Shown here: piece after piece, positions 28,632 through 37,328 of the stretch
Layout of the letters: each line of letters opens with the position of its first letter
How positions within the stretch are numbered: position 1 is the first letter of the stretch
Translations under genes and position numbers: made by a program
Notes under the pieces: model-generated
What the model was told of the DNA's origin: nothing
Databases searched by the model: none
The model's input: the letters and a program-made list of their open reading frames with translations, nothing else
Assembly (NCBI GenBank): GCA_002281735.1
Contig: NCGK01000002.1
Location: 172,665-236,664 of the forward strand
Origin: Gammaproteobacteria bacterium 28-57-27
GTDB taxonomy: Bacteria; Pseudomonadota; Gammaproteobacteria; Halothiobacillales; Halothiobacillaceae
DNA length: 64,000 bases
Direction: 5' to 3'

Positions 28632-29985
28632 ATCCAAGCTGATCTGAGGTCGCGTGTTGCGCCAGTCTTTGATTGAGTTGAGCCAGCCCGCTACGCGCGT
28701 CAGCTTGCAGTACATGCACATGCGCATCACTTAGCAACGGGTTGTCCGCGCCGCTGAAGCCCTGCGCGTGCGTGAGCATAAGCACCACTTTTGTGTTCGC
28801 ATCCAGGGCGCTCAGGCTCAGATTGGGAATGCCGCTGCTGGCGCGTTGTGGGTTAATCAAGTCGTGCGCGCCAATGCTCAGCGTCAGCGCCGGAATCGGT
28901 TGCGCAGCACTCCAATGCTCGACCAACATGGACTCCTGCGCACCCGCTTCACGCAGCAACAAGGCAAGCTGTCCCGGCAAGCGTCCGGCCAGTGGATGCG
29001 CCAGCAGGCGCACCGGCGTGCCGCGTTGACTGAGCTGATCGGCTAGCCGCACCAGCTCAGCGCAGCCCTCTGCAGCAATGCAGCCAAAGCCCGGAATGAG
29101 CAGCACCTCGGGGGCCTGTTCAAGCTCTAGCGCCAGTTCGTCCACGGTCATTTGCTGCTTGGGGGAAGCAGATTCGGTGGCGGCTTGATGAGGGGGCGTG
29201 CGTGCCCCCCACAACAGTCTGGACAGCGGCATATTCACCTGCCGCCCCAACTCCGAACTCAGAATCAAGGTCAGTGTGGCGGACAGTACGCCGGAAGCCA
29301 AAAGCGGCGCCAGCCCCAGCGCCACCCCCAGCAGAGCCATGCTCAAACCCGTCAATACCCCCAGCCATGCGGCCGCCAGCGGCGCTTCGCGTTCGGCCAG
29401 CGGCAGACTGAAGACGATGCCGGAGAGCAGCGCGAGCATGAAAAAACCCATTTGCCAGAAGAGTTGATCCTTGATGCCCGTGGCGAGCACGCCGCCCAGC
29501 ACCAAGGTGCATAGCAGCAAAACCACGCCGATCCATGATTGTGAAGCATGGCGCAGCACGCGCGGCAAAAGATGACTCAGGCGCAGATGCGCGACCGCCG
29601 CGCCAGCGGCCGAAAAAGCCCCCAGCAACAGGCTTAACATCGCCAGACCCAAGGTCAAGCCCGGCTCCAATAACTGCTCCAGCATGGCCTGGCTTGCGAC
29701 CAGCGCCGTGGCTGCACCCGCCAGACCATGCAGCAGCGCCAGGCGCGCCGGAAGGTGAGTGAGGTTGGAGATCAGACCGAGAATGATGGCCAGTCCTAAA
29801 CCCAGCGCAAGCGCGCTCAGCATCAGAATCTGGTTGTCCCCGCCCCCGAGCAGGAGGGGTACGAGGATGGCGGCGCCGAAACCTGTCGCAAACCACGGAA
29901 AGGCAGCATGCCCCGAGTGCATGCGTTGCAGCCCGATCAGCATCAAAACCCCTGCGATGGCGAGGCCAAGGTTCATGTCATCCAT
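28606..29985 (-). CDS. Divergent PntB-like transhydrogenase beta subunit
   Basis: A 459-residue protein with the PntB layout: about nine membrane helices (1-270), a variable linker, and a C-terminal Rossmann-like domain (about 295-450) like the NADP(H)-binding dIII. Retained are ALLHGLAGAATAL (His where E. coli PntB has its proton-path His), IPGFGCIAAEG, HPLAGRLPGQLALLL and SGADNPLL. Changed are GAND to GAHD, and the KR pair that contacts the 2'-phosphate of NADP (FKRSM) to LMLTHAQ. The third gene after trxB, with no NAD-binding PntA1 in the window. It may not be a working transhydrogenase. The start may be 29985 or 29976. Confidence 0.65.
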   Translation of the reverse strand: MDDMNLGLAIAGVLMLIGLQRMHSGHAAFPWFATGFGAAILVPLLLGGGDNQILMLSALALGLGLAIILGLISNLTHLPARLALLHGLAGAATALVASQAMLEQLLEPGLTLGLAMLSLLLGAFSAAGAAVAHLRLSHLLPRVLRHASQSWIGVVLLLCTLVLGGVLATGIKDQLFWQMGFFMLALLSGIVFSLPLAEREAPLAAAWLGVLTGLSMALLGVALGLAPLLASGVLSATLTLILSSELGRQVNMPLSRLLWGARTPPHQAATESASPKQQMTVDELALELEQAPEVLLIPGFGCIAAEGCAELVRLADQLSQRGTPVRLLAHPLAGRLPGQLALLLREAGAQESMLVEHWSAAQPIPALTLSIGAHDLINPQRASSGIPNLSLSALDANTKVVLMLTHAQGFSGADNPLLSDAHVHVLQADARSGLAQLNQRLAQHATSDQLGFTPETAHG

Positions 29986-30385
29986 GTTGACCCGGTGCCT
30001 GATGTGATGCGGCCAAAGATGATTCAGCCAGCGGTGGTTCGGGCATAGCTGATTCGGCCTGGGGTAATTCAATGGGCGTGTTGCCTGCGCTCTGTTTGGC
30101 GGGATTCATGGCTTTGGATTGGCCTAGCTTTTCAATGCGATACAGCCAGATCAGCGCGCCCATGCCCGAGGCGCTGGCCACCAGAATGGCGCCAAACCCG
30201 GCCGCCATACCCAAGGCGGTATGGCTATCGCCAAACAGCAGCATGGCAGCGGGCAGGGTCATGGCGTTCAGCAGCAACACCGCGCTCAGCCAGCGCAACT
30301 GGCGCGCAAGGCGCACCTGCGCCGCCCACACCTGCCCTAGCAGGGCGGCAAGCAGGGCAATGGTCAGTGCTGCGCCGATGTCCAA
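29978..30385 (-). CDS. Small membrane protein between trxB and the PntB-like gene (PntA2-like?)
   Basis: A 135-residue protein with three membrane helices (about 3-21, 31-52, 57-84) and a polar, Pro/Ala/Gln-rich cytosolic tail. Size, helix number and the stretch AILVASASGMGALIWLYRIEKL recall the membrane-only PntA2 subunit of transhydrogenases, and its position directly before a PntB-like gene fits. The start seems to be TTG 30385, three bases after the trxB stop, with no clear Shine-Dalgarno, so coupling to trxB translation is likely. It overlaps the next gene by a few bases if that starts at 29985. Confidence 0.55.
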   Translation of the reverse strand: MDIGAALTIALLAALLGQVWAAQVRLARQLRWLSAVLLLNAMTLPAAMLLFGDSHTALGMAAGFGAILVASASGMGALIWLYRIEKLGQSKAMNPAKQSAGNTPIELPQAESAMPEPPLAESSLAASHQAPGQHG

Positions 30386-30388
30386 AGC

Positions 30389-31375
<987 letters not shown>

Positions 31376-31397
31376 TTAGCCACAGTATGGGCACGCT

Positions 31398-32216
31398 TCA
31401 CAGGGGGGCGTGCGGGCTCTGCATGTCTGCGCGGATATCCGGGACAAACCAGGCGCCGCGATCATCTTCCAGTTGGCGCAGTTTGAGGCCATACAGCGCT
31501 TCCAGATGCGTGCGCGTAAGAATGTCTTCCACGCGCCCCGCCAGCCAGGTGCCGTGGTTCAGGATCAGCAGGGCATGGGTGCAGCCTTGCCGCGCCATAT
31601 TCGGGTCGTGCAGGCTTATGAACAGGCCGTGGCTTTGTTCAGCCAGTGCGCGTAACTGGCGCAGGATGCACCATTGCCACGGCAGATCGAGATGGTTGAG
31701 CGGTTCATCCAGCAGCATCAGTGGCGGGTTTTGTGCCAGCAGGGTGGCAATGCCCAAGCGCCGCCGCTCGCCACCGGACAGGCTGTTGATGCGGCGTGTT
31801 GCAAAGCCGTTCAGTCCGCAGGTTGCCAAGGCGTGCTGCACGATCTCCTCATCATCCGCTGTACCATCCGACCAAGGTTCAATATAGGGATGGCGTCCGG
31901 ATTGCGCCGCTTCGAATACACTGGCTTCAAAGCCTTCGCTGGGGTCTTGGGTCAAAAGACCGACGCGGCGCGCGCGTTGGCGTGGAGGCCAGTGCGTGAG
32001 CGGCTGGCCGAGCAGTTCAATCTGCCCTTGGTGTTCATCGCGGGGTGCGGAGCGTACCCCGGCGAGGGTGTGCAAAAGGGTGGTTTTGCCTGCGCCGTTG
32101 CGTCCCAATAATGCCCAGCATTCGCCTACGTTGATGTTGAAGCTGAGTTTGTCGATCAGGCTCTGCCCGCCCTGTTTGAGCGTCAAATCCTCCACCTGCA
32201 GCAGCGGCGCACTCAT
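31398..32216 (-). CDS. btuD: Cobalamin ABC importer ATPase (BtuD-type)
   Basis: ATPase of a FecCD/BtuCD-type importer (272 residues). Walker A is GRNGAGKTTLL (about 38-48), the signature LSGGERRRLGIA, Walker B LMLLDEPLNHLD, and a switch-region His in ISLHDPN. Its ATG overlaps the btuC stop (ATGA at 32213-32216), so the two are coupled. Substrate assignment to cobalamin comes from the btuF, adenosyltransferase and riboswitch-controlled btuB genes on the same strand; a haem or siderophore importer would look similar. Confidence 0.85.
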   Translation of the reverse strand: MSAPLLQVEDLTLKQGGQSLIDKLSFNINVGECWALLGRNGAGKTTLLHTLAGVRSAPRDEHQGQIELLGQPLTHWPPRQRARRVGLLTQDPSEGFEASVFEAAQSGRHPYIEPWSDGTADDEEIVQHALATCGLNGFATRRINSLSGGERRRLGIATLLAQNPPLMLLDEPLNHLDLPWQWCILRQLRALAEQSHGLFISLHDPNMARQGCTHALLILNHGTWLAGRVEDILTRTHLEALYGLKLRQLEDDRGAWFVPDIRADMQSPHAPL

Positions 32217-33190
32217 GCTTTACCCTCGCGATATAGCAAGGCAAGAAACAGTGGCGCGCCGATCAGGGCGATCAGCGCACCCGCTGGGAGTTGTTGTGGC
32301 GCAATTAAGGTGCGCGCCAATAAATCAGCCAGCATGACCAGACTGCCGCCAAGCAAAATGGCGCTGGGTAAGGCAAAGCGATGATCGGCGCCGACCAGCA
32401 GGCGGGCGAGGTGCGGTGCCAGCAAACCAACAAAGCCGATACTGCCTGCTGTAATCACGGCGAGAGCGGTGGCCATGGCGGCCAGCACATACGCGCCCCA
32501 GCGCAGTTCACGTACTGCGACCCCCAGGGAGGCCGCGCTGGCCTCGCCACGGGTGAGGATGTTCAAATCGCGCGCCCAGGGCAGGGTCAGCAAGGTCAAT
32601 ACGCCTAAGCCAATCAGCGCTAACCACGGGGCGGGTGCGCCGGATAAATCGCCCATCAACCAGAACAGCATGCCGCGCAGCGAAGTTTCCGGCGCGAGGG
32701 CGAGCAGCAAGGTAATCACCGCGCCGAGAGCAGAGGCGAGCACCACGCCAGTGAGCAGCAAGCGTTGGCGTGTCCATGCACCCTCGCCGCGCGCGAGAGC
32801 AATCACCAGCAACAGGGCTGCGAACGCGCCACTGGCCGCGCCAAGGTGCTGCATCAACAGCGGCAGACCGAGCAGGATGGCGAGCAAAGCCCCCACCGCC
32901 GCGCCACCGGAAATGCCCAAAATGTACGGGTCGGCCAGCGGGTTACGGGTAAGCACCTGGATCAGTGTGCCTGCCAAGGCCAGCAAACCGCCTGCGGCAA
33001 AGGCTGCGAGCACGCGCGGCAGGCGTAGCTCCATGATGATGGTTTTTTGCATCAGCCATGCCGCATCGTCCGTAGCAAATAACGGCCACACCCAGTCATT
33101 GCTGCCCAAGGCAAGATTGGCAAGCAAAACCAGCAAGCTGGCGATGCAGAGTAAAGCCAGCCAGAGGGCGGAGGGACGAAGGGAAGTCAT
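32213..33190 (-). CDS. btuC: Cobalamin ABC importer permease (BtuC-type)
   Basis: A 325-residue FecCD/BtuC permease with about ten membrane helices. Family marks are LRLPRVLAAFAAGGLLALAG (about 53-72), NPLADPYILGISGGAA, and the ATPase-coupling loop GSIGFVGLLAPHLARLL near residue 255. The start is ATG 33190; the 63 extra codons in the frame cross a terminator-like hairpin and REP units and are rejected. It forms the importer with btuD downstream and BtuF, encoded 1.3 kb upstream. Confidence 0.86.
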   Translation of the reverse strand: MTSLRPSALWLALLCIASLLVLLANLALGSNDWVWPLFATDDAAWLMQKTIIMELRLPRVLAAFAAGGLLALAGTLIQVLTRNPLADPYILGISGGAAVGALLAILLGLPLLMQHLGAASGAFAALLLVIALARGEGAWTRQRLLLTGVVLASALGAVITLLLALAPETSLRGMLFWLMGDLSGAPAPWLALIGLGVLTLLTLPWARDLNILTRGEASAASLGVAVRELRWGAYVLAAMATALAVITAGSIGFVGLLAPHLARLLVGADHRFALPSAILLGGSLVMLADLLARTLIAPQQLPAGALIALIGAPLFLALLYREGKA

Positions 33191-33222
33191 GTGCGCAGTG
33201 TACCTGCGCGCAGAGCTGCCCC

Positions 33223-33259
33223 AAAAGAAAACCCGCGCGGGTAGCAAACCTTGCGCGGG
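33223..33259 (-). terminator. Terminator-like hairpin just upstream of btuC
   Basis: On the minus strand CCCGCGC and GCGCGGG (33253-33259 and 33232-33238) pair around a 14-base loop and are followed by TTTTCTTTT (33223-33231). It sits 33 bases before the btuC start. It can stop transcription arriving from the rhodanese gene, or act as an attenuator if the btuC promoter lies upstream. No cobalamin riboswitch consensus surrounds it. Confidence 0.65.
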
Positions 33260-33301
33260 CTGGGTTATCAAATCTGTCTGCGATCTCAACGAGGGTGTTT
33301 T

Positions 33302-33404
33302 ACTCCCGCCCCTTGGCGGGGGAGGGGTGACACAGGCAGAGCTTGTGCCATGTGTGAGGCTGTAGCCCCCTCTCCCCAACCCTCTCCCGCGAGGGGAGAT
33401 GGAG
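33302..33404. repeat. CCCTCTCCC REP-like units, intergenic cluster
   Basis: Two GC-rich hairpin units, 33302-33330 (CTCCCGCCCC/GGCGGGGGAG) and 33366-33404 (CCCTCTCCCCAACCCTCTCC, then GCGAGGGGAG). The same unit type forms the cluster inside nasA at 44649-44817. They lie between the rhodanese gene and btuC and are a dispersed REP-like family, not a gene. Confidence 0.75.
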
Positions 33405-33465
33405 CCAATAGCCTGTTTAACGCCATCCAGCGCACGCCGATAAAGATCATAAAACAGGTTCTACG

Positions 33466-34371
33466 CTATTGCGCCGTAGTCGTCGCGTTGGCAGGGACGA
33501 TAGGCAGATTGAGCTTGTTGCCCCACTCCATCCATGAGCTTTCGTAGTTGCCGACCTTGATGCCAATGTCGCGCAAAACAAAATACTCAAGGGACGAAGC
33601 CAGTCCTTTGGAGCAGTACACAAGCACTTCGCCGTTTTCGGGTAACGTGCCATAGAGGGCTCGCAGCTCGGCGCGTGGACGCAAATAACCGTCAGCGGTC
33701 AGGTTTTTATTGACCGGAACATTGCGCGCCGTCGGGATGTGGCCTGAGCGATAAGCTTCGGATTTTAAGCCTACAAAATGTTCGCCATCACGCGCATCAA
33801 TCAGGGTGAATTTTTTGGGGTTATCAATAGCCTCCTGCACATCAACCCAGGTTTTAACGGCGTTGCGATTCGTCGTGGTGCGGTAGTCGCTGATGCTGAG
33901 CGGCGGGACGACTGTAGTCAGGGGCTGTCCGCCAGACGTCCATGCAGACAGGCCGCCATCGAGCAGACGGACTTTGGCATGTCCGTTCATTTCCAGCATC
34001 CAGAATACGCGCGCGGCTTGCACCATATTGCTGCCGTCATACACCACCACCAGATCATCATTCTTCAACCCGATGCTTTGAAAAATGACTTTGGCACGCT
34101 CGGAGGCGATCACGAGACCACTTCTGGAAAGATCCTGGAACGTGCTTTTGAACGGCAGGTTGCGTGCGTTGGGAATATGGCCTTGTTTGTATTCATCGGC
34201 AGGGCGGGCATCAATCACAAATACATTGGCAAACACATTGGTTTTGGCCATGAGATCGGCAAGTTGATCGACACTGATCCGCAAGTCGGGCGTTGAAGCG
34301 GCAAAGCTTGGTGAATTTAGGCTAAACAGGAGCAGAAAGCTGAACACAAGGCGCAGGGCAAGATTTTGCAT
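33466..34371 (-). CDS. Periplasmic two-domain rhodanese (thiosulfate/3-mercaptopyruvate sulfurtransferase type)
   Basis: A 301-residue exported protein (signal peptide, cleavage near SFA|AST) with two rhodanese domains: an inactive N-terminal one (ARPADEYKQGHIPNARNLPF) and a catalytic C-terminal one (DARDGEHFVGLKSEAYRSGHIPTARNVPV). The active-site loop starts VYCSKGLAS about residue 252; the Cys is present but the loop differs from the CRxGxR of rhodanese and the CGxGVT of mercaptopyruvate transferases. Location outside the cytoplasm near tsdBA suggests a part in periplasmic sulfane-sulfur chemistry. It stands between btuF and btuC. Confidence 0.85.
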   Translation of the reverse strand: MQNLALRLVFSFLLLFSLNSPSFAASTPDLRISVDQLADLMAKTNVFANVFVIDARPADEYKQGHIPNARNLPFKSTFQDLSRSGLVIASERAKVIFQSIGLKNDDLVVVYDGSNMVQAARVFWMLEMNGHAKVRLLDGGLSAWTSGGQPLTTVVPPLSISDYRTTTNRNAVKTWVDVQEAIDNPKKFTLIDARDGEHFVGLKSEAYRSGHIPTARNVPVNKNLTADGYLRPRAELRALYGTLPENGEVLVYCSKGLASSLEYFVLRDIGIKVGNYESSWMEWGNKLNLPIVPANATTTAQ

Positions 34372-34447
34372 GAAGGCGTGCTCGGAAGAAGGGTAAGGCT
34401 TCGTATAGTCGGGCGTTGGTATTGCGTCAACATGACGGAATATAGGC

Positions 34448-35323
34448 TTATTCGCTGTGCTGGGCGCGTACTTGATCCGCCGCTACACACATGGCGCGAA
34501 TACCCTCGATCATGCGCGGTGTCGGACGCATGAGCACGTCTGGCGGTAGGATGATGAGCGCGTTGTTTTTGACCGCAGGCAGTTCGGGCCAGCGCGTCCA
34601 GCGCTCAAAGTCACGTGCAGGTGGCGAGGTCAGAATCAGCTCGGGGCGGGCGCGCAGCACAGCTTCTTCGCTCCAGGTGGGGGATAGGTTGCTGGTTGTG
34701 CCGACGATGTTCTGGATGCCGCAATATCGCATGGCTTCGGCAATAAAATGCCCGTCGCTTACGGTGACCAGTGGCTGTGCCCAGATTTGATAAAAGCCGC
34801 GTACCGGGCGGGCATGAGCGTACTGTTGGGTGAGTTGATGCAGCTCGCGCTCGAAATCATCGGCGGCTTGCGTACTTTGTGTGCTGTGGCCACTGAGAAT
34901 GCCGATGCCGCGTAGTTCCAGCGGGATGTCGGCAATATGTTCGCCGCGGCTGACCCAAACCCTCAGACCTAAGCGGTGCAGGGTGTCGAGCACGGCGGGC
35001 GAGGCACCGCTGTGCCATGCCAGAACCAAATCGGGCTTGAGGCTGAGCAGTTTCTCCATATCGGGCTGATGATAGCTGCCAAGATGGGGCAGGGTGCGAG
35101 CCGCGGGCGGGAAATCACTGTGATCGACCACGCCGACCAGTTGTGCCCCCGCGCCGACGGCAAACACCATTTCAGTTAAATGCGGTGCGAGGCTGACGAT
35201 ACGTTGCGCGGGTTGGCTGAGGCAAAACGGCGAGCCATCCAGGTTTTTGACGCACAGTGGCTCGGCCTGCACTTGGGTGAAGCCGACCAGAATGGCAAAT
35301 AGGATGACAAGCCGGTGTAGCAT
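34448..35323 (-). CDS. btuF: Periplasmic cobalamin-binding protein (BtuF-type)
   Basis: A 291-residue class-III substrate-binding protein with a signal peptide (cleavage near VQA|EPL). Family elements are RIVSLAPHLTEMVFAVGAG (about 42-60), GVVDHSDFPPAA, the LKPDLVLAWHSGAS region joined by a long backbone helix, and GSYHQPDMEKLLSLKPDL. It delivers vitamin B12 or corrinoids from BtuB to BtuCD. It lies 14 bases downstream of the adenosyltransferase gene, consistent with one B12-salvage operon. Confidence 0.85.
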   Translation of the reverse strand: MLHRLVILFAILVGFTQVQAEPLCVKNLDGSPFCLSQPAQRIVSLAPHLTEMVFAVGAGAQLVGVVDHSDFPPAARTLPHLGSYHQPDMEKLLSLKPDLVLAWHSGASPAVLDTLHRLGLRVWVSRGEHIADIPLELRGIGILSGHSTQSTQAADDFERELHQLTQQYAHARPVRGFYQIWAQPLVTVSDGHFIAEAMRYCGIQNIVGTTSNLSPTWSEEAVLRARPELILTSPPARDFERWTRWPELPAVKNNALIILPPDVLMRPTPRMIEGIRAMCVAADQVRAQHSE

Positions 35324-35337
35324 GTTGAACCCGCTTT

Positions 35338-35946
35338 TCAGAGATCAACGCCCGGCTGCGCCTTGATGCCTGCCTGAAAGGCGTGTTTCACATCCAGCAT
35401 CTCGGTCACGGTATCGGCCAAATCGAGCAAGGGTTCAATCGCGGCGCGCCCTGTCACCACCACATGCTGCATGGCGGGGCGGTGGCTGAGCGCATCCAGC
35501 ACATGCTCGTGGTCGAGGTAGTGGTAGCTCAATAAATAGGTCAGCTCATCCAACACCACGAGCTGAAACGACGGGTCGGCCAACATGCGCTCAGCCACCG
35601 CCCAGCCGCGTTCGGCGGTGGCGATGTCCGCGTTGCGATCCTGGGTATCCCAGGTGAAGCCGTCGCCCAGCACATGCCACTCGCATTGCGGATGTTGGCC
35701 GAAGAAGGCCTCTTCGCCGGTATCGGTGCGGCTTTTGATAAATTGGCATACGCCAACCTTCATGCCGTGACCAAGGGCACGCGCCACCATGCCAAAGGCG
35801 GAGGAGGATTTTCCTTTGCCATTGCCGGTAAGCACCAGCAGCAGGCCGCATTCCTTGTCGTTACGGGCGATATTCGCATCGATCAAGGCTTTTTTGCGTT
35901 CCATGCGCGCCTTGTGGCGAGCGTTGAGCTCATCGTTGGTGTTCAT
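35338..35946 (-). CDS. btuR: Cob(I)alamin adenosyltransferase (CobA/CobO/BtuR)
   Basis: A 202-residue P-loop enzyme that adenosylates cob(I)alamin to coenzyme B12. The N-terminal segment HKARMERKKALIDANIA is followed by Walker A LLVLTGNGKGKSSSAFG and by QFIKSRTDTGEEAFF; LVVLDELTYLLSYHYLD is the Walker-B-like stretch. The start is ATG 35946 (MNTNDEL); 15 upstream codons in the frame are less likely. It converts imported corrinoids to the form sensed by the btuB riboswitch. No corrin-ring synthesis genes are visible. Confidence 0.92.
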   Translation of the reverse strand: MNTNDELNARHKARMERKKALIDANIARNDKECGLLLVLTGNGKGKSSSAFGMVARALGHGMKVGVCQFIKSRTDTGEEAFFGQHPQCEWHVLGDGFTWDTQDRNADIATAERGWAVAERMLADPSFQLVVLDELTYLLSYHYLDHEHVLDALSHRPAMQHVVVTGRAAIEPLLDLADTVTEMLDVKHAFQAGIKAQPGVDL

Positions 35947-36082
35947 ATTGCAGCTCTGGGTTGCTGGGAGGGCATAGCCCGGTATGAGCACGAGCTTTCA
36001 CGCGCCCTCAATAAATCGCGTCATTGAAGGCAATGGGGCATCCATGCCTAGGGCGGGAGGCTTTGATTGAATCAGAGCGTCC

Positions 36083-37132
36083 CTAATTCGCGTGCAAAAA
36101 CTCAAAAGGACGGGCAGGTTGAAAGTGTTTGCTGGCTTCACCGGAGTAGATTTCTTGATTGGCTAGTGCAAGCTTGAAGACGGGCTTATCCGCCGAAAAG
36201 TCGAATTTATTTAGATCAACCCAGAACGTGTTGGGCGTTAAAGTGGACTCGTAGAAGTAACGCAGGTTTTTTTGGTCAGCGACGACCCGCCAGCGTGTAC
36301 TGGAGATATTGGGTTGCCCTGGTGTGGTAATGCCGAGGGGAACGGAAACATTGCGCATCACGCTCATGACGGAGGCCGCACCAAGGTTGGTATCGCTTGT
36401 GTTGGGGATGGCGTTGATATAAAACTCAGCGCGGGCAAAGCGGTCAGGTGAGTGATTGCTGCCGGGGAGAAAGGTGGTTCCGCCGATACCGGCCCAGTAG
36501 CGCTGAATCGCGAGCTGCTCGTCGTAGCTTGGGTCATTGGTCATGACCTGAAAGTCGCGACTGTGGTGAATGTCGAGTTTTCCATTGATGTATTCAAATA
36601 TGGCGCTATCACCCGTGGCATCGGAAATGGATAAATGCAGGGTGGTGTAGCGGTCTGTGCCTGGAATCGTATCGGATACGATGGCAAGCGGCGCATTTTG
36701 CATGGCTTTAACGGCTTCATCGACGGTTGCGAAATTATCAAGAAAATATTGCGCCCAAGCAGAAATGCTAAGGGTGTTTTTCTGATCGCGCATATCGGGA
36801 TATTGGCTTGCGGCTAACCAGAGCATGTTGGCAACCAGACCTTTTTCGTTCATGCCATCGCTTGCGGCAATCCCGAATGATGTGACCAATAGGCTGCCGT
36901 ATTTGGACGTCCACTCGACGGAGTTTTTACCCGCGCCCCCATTGTGTTTCATGCCGCGAGGGAATATCCACATGTCAGCAGGAATCGGATCGCGCCAGTC
37001 CATTGATCGTCCTGTCATGTAAAGCTGGTTTTCACCGTGATAGACGGCACGCGTACAGGCTTGGGCCGAAGAGATGATGCCAAGAGAAAGCATCGTTGCG
37101 GCGAGGGTTGTGAAAATGCGGTGTCGATTCAT
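36083..37132 (-). CDS. Exported choloylglycine-hydrolase-family (linear amide C-N) hydrolase
   Basis: A 349-residue Ntn-hydrolase. The signal peptide ends at SAQA, which makes Cys at about 24 (ACTRAVY) both the first mature residue and the expected nucleophile. Other family blocks are TGRSMDWRDP (about 43-52), GMNEKGLVANMLWL (about 101-114), MTNDPSYDEQ and a catalytic Arg region near SSTRWRVVAD. Relatives cleave bile salts, penicillin V or acyl-homoserine lactones; the substrate here is unknown. It starts at ATG 37132 with GGAG 8 bases before. It lies inside the cobalamin gene run, downstream of btuB. Confidence 0.85.
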   Translation of the reverse strand: MNRHRIFTTLAATMLSLGIISSAQACTRAVYHGENQLYMTGRSMDWRDPIPADMWIFPRGMKHNGGAGKNSVEWTSKYGSLLVTSFGIAASDGMNEKGLVANMLWLAASQYPDMRDQKNTLSISAWAQYFLDNFATVDEAVKAMQNAPLAIVSDTIPGTDRYTTLHLSISDATGDSAIFEYINGKLDIHHSRDFQVMTNDPSYDEQLAIQRYWAGIGGTTFLPGSNHSPDRFARAEFYINAIPNTSDTNLGAASVMSVMRNVSVPLGITTPGQPNISSTRWRVVADQKNLRYFYESTLTPNTFWVDLNKFDFSADKPVFKLALANQEIYSGEASKHFQPARPFEFLHAN

Positions 37133-37293
37133 GACGATGACTCCAATAGAGATGTTTGGCGAATAATCAGGCGGATACGCCCCGATCCTTTTAAAAAGCT
37201 CGCAGACTTCGTTGCCTTTTGCAATGTTTTGCTCAAAATGGATCTGGCTCGGAAAAGTTGAATATCTCTGTTCAAGCTGAACCCCAGTCAACA

Positions 37294-37315
37294 GGCTGCA
37301 CTTCGCAGCGCAGCC
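37294..37315 (-). terminator. Hairpin after btuB, possible weak terminator
   Basis: On the minus strand GGCTGCGC and GTGCAGCC pair (8 bp, one G-T) around loop TGCGAA, 14 bases beyond the btuB stop. No T tract follows. It may reduce read-through into the hydrolase gene or protect the btuB mRNA end. Confidence 0.35.
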
Positions 37316-37328
37316 CATGACTTATGGA

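Noticed and set aside
33191..33300. A second cobalamin riboswitch before btuC
   Set aside because: The region has a terminator-like hairpin but none of the conserved B12-box or GCCACTG-type blocks that are plain upstream of btuB.
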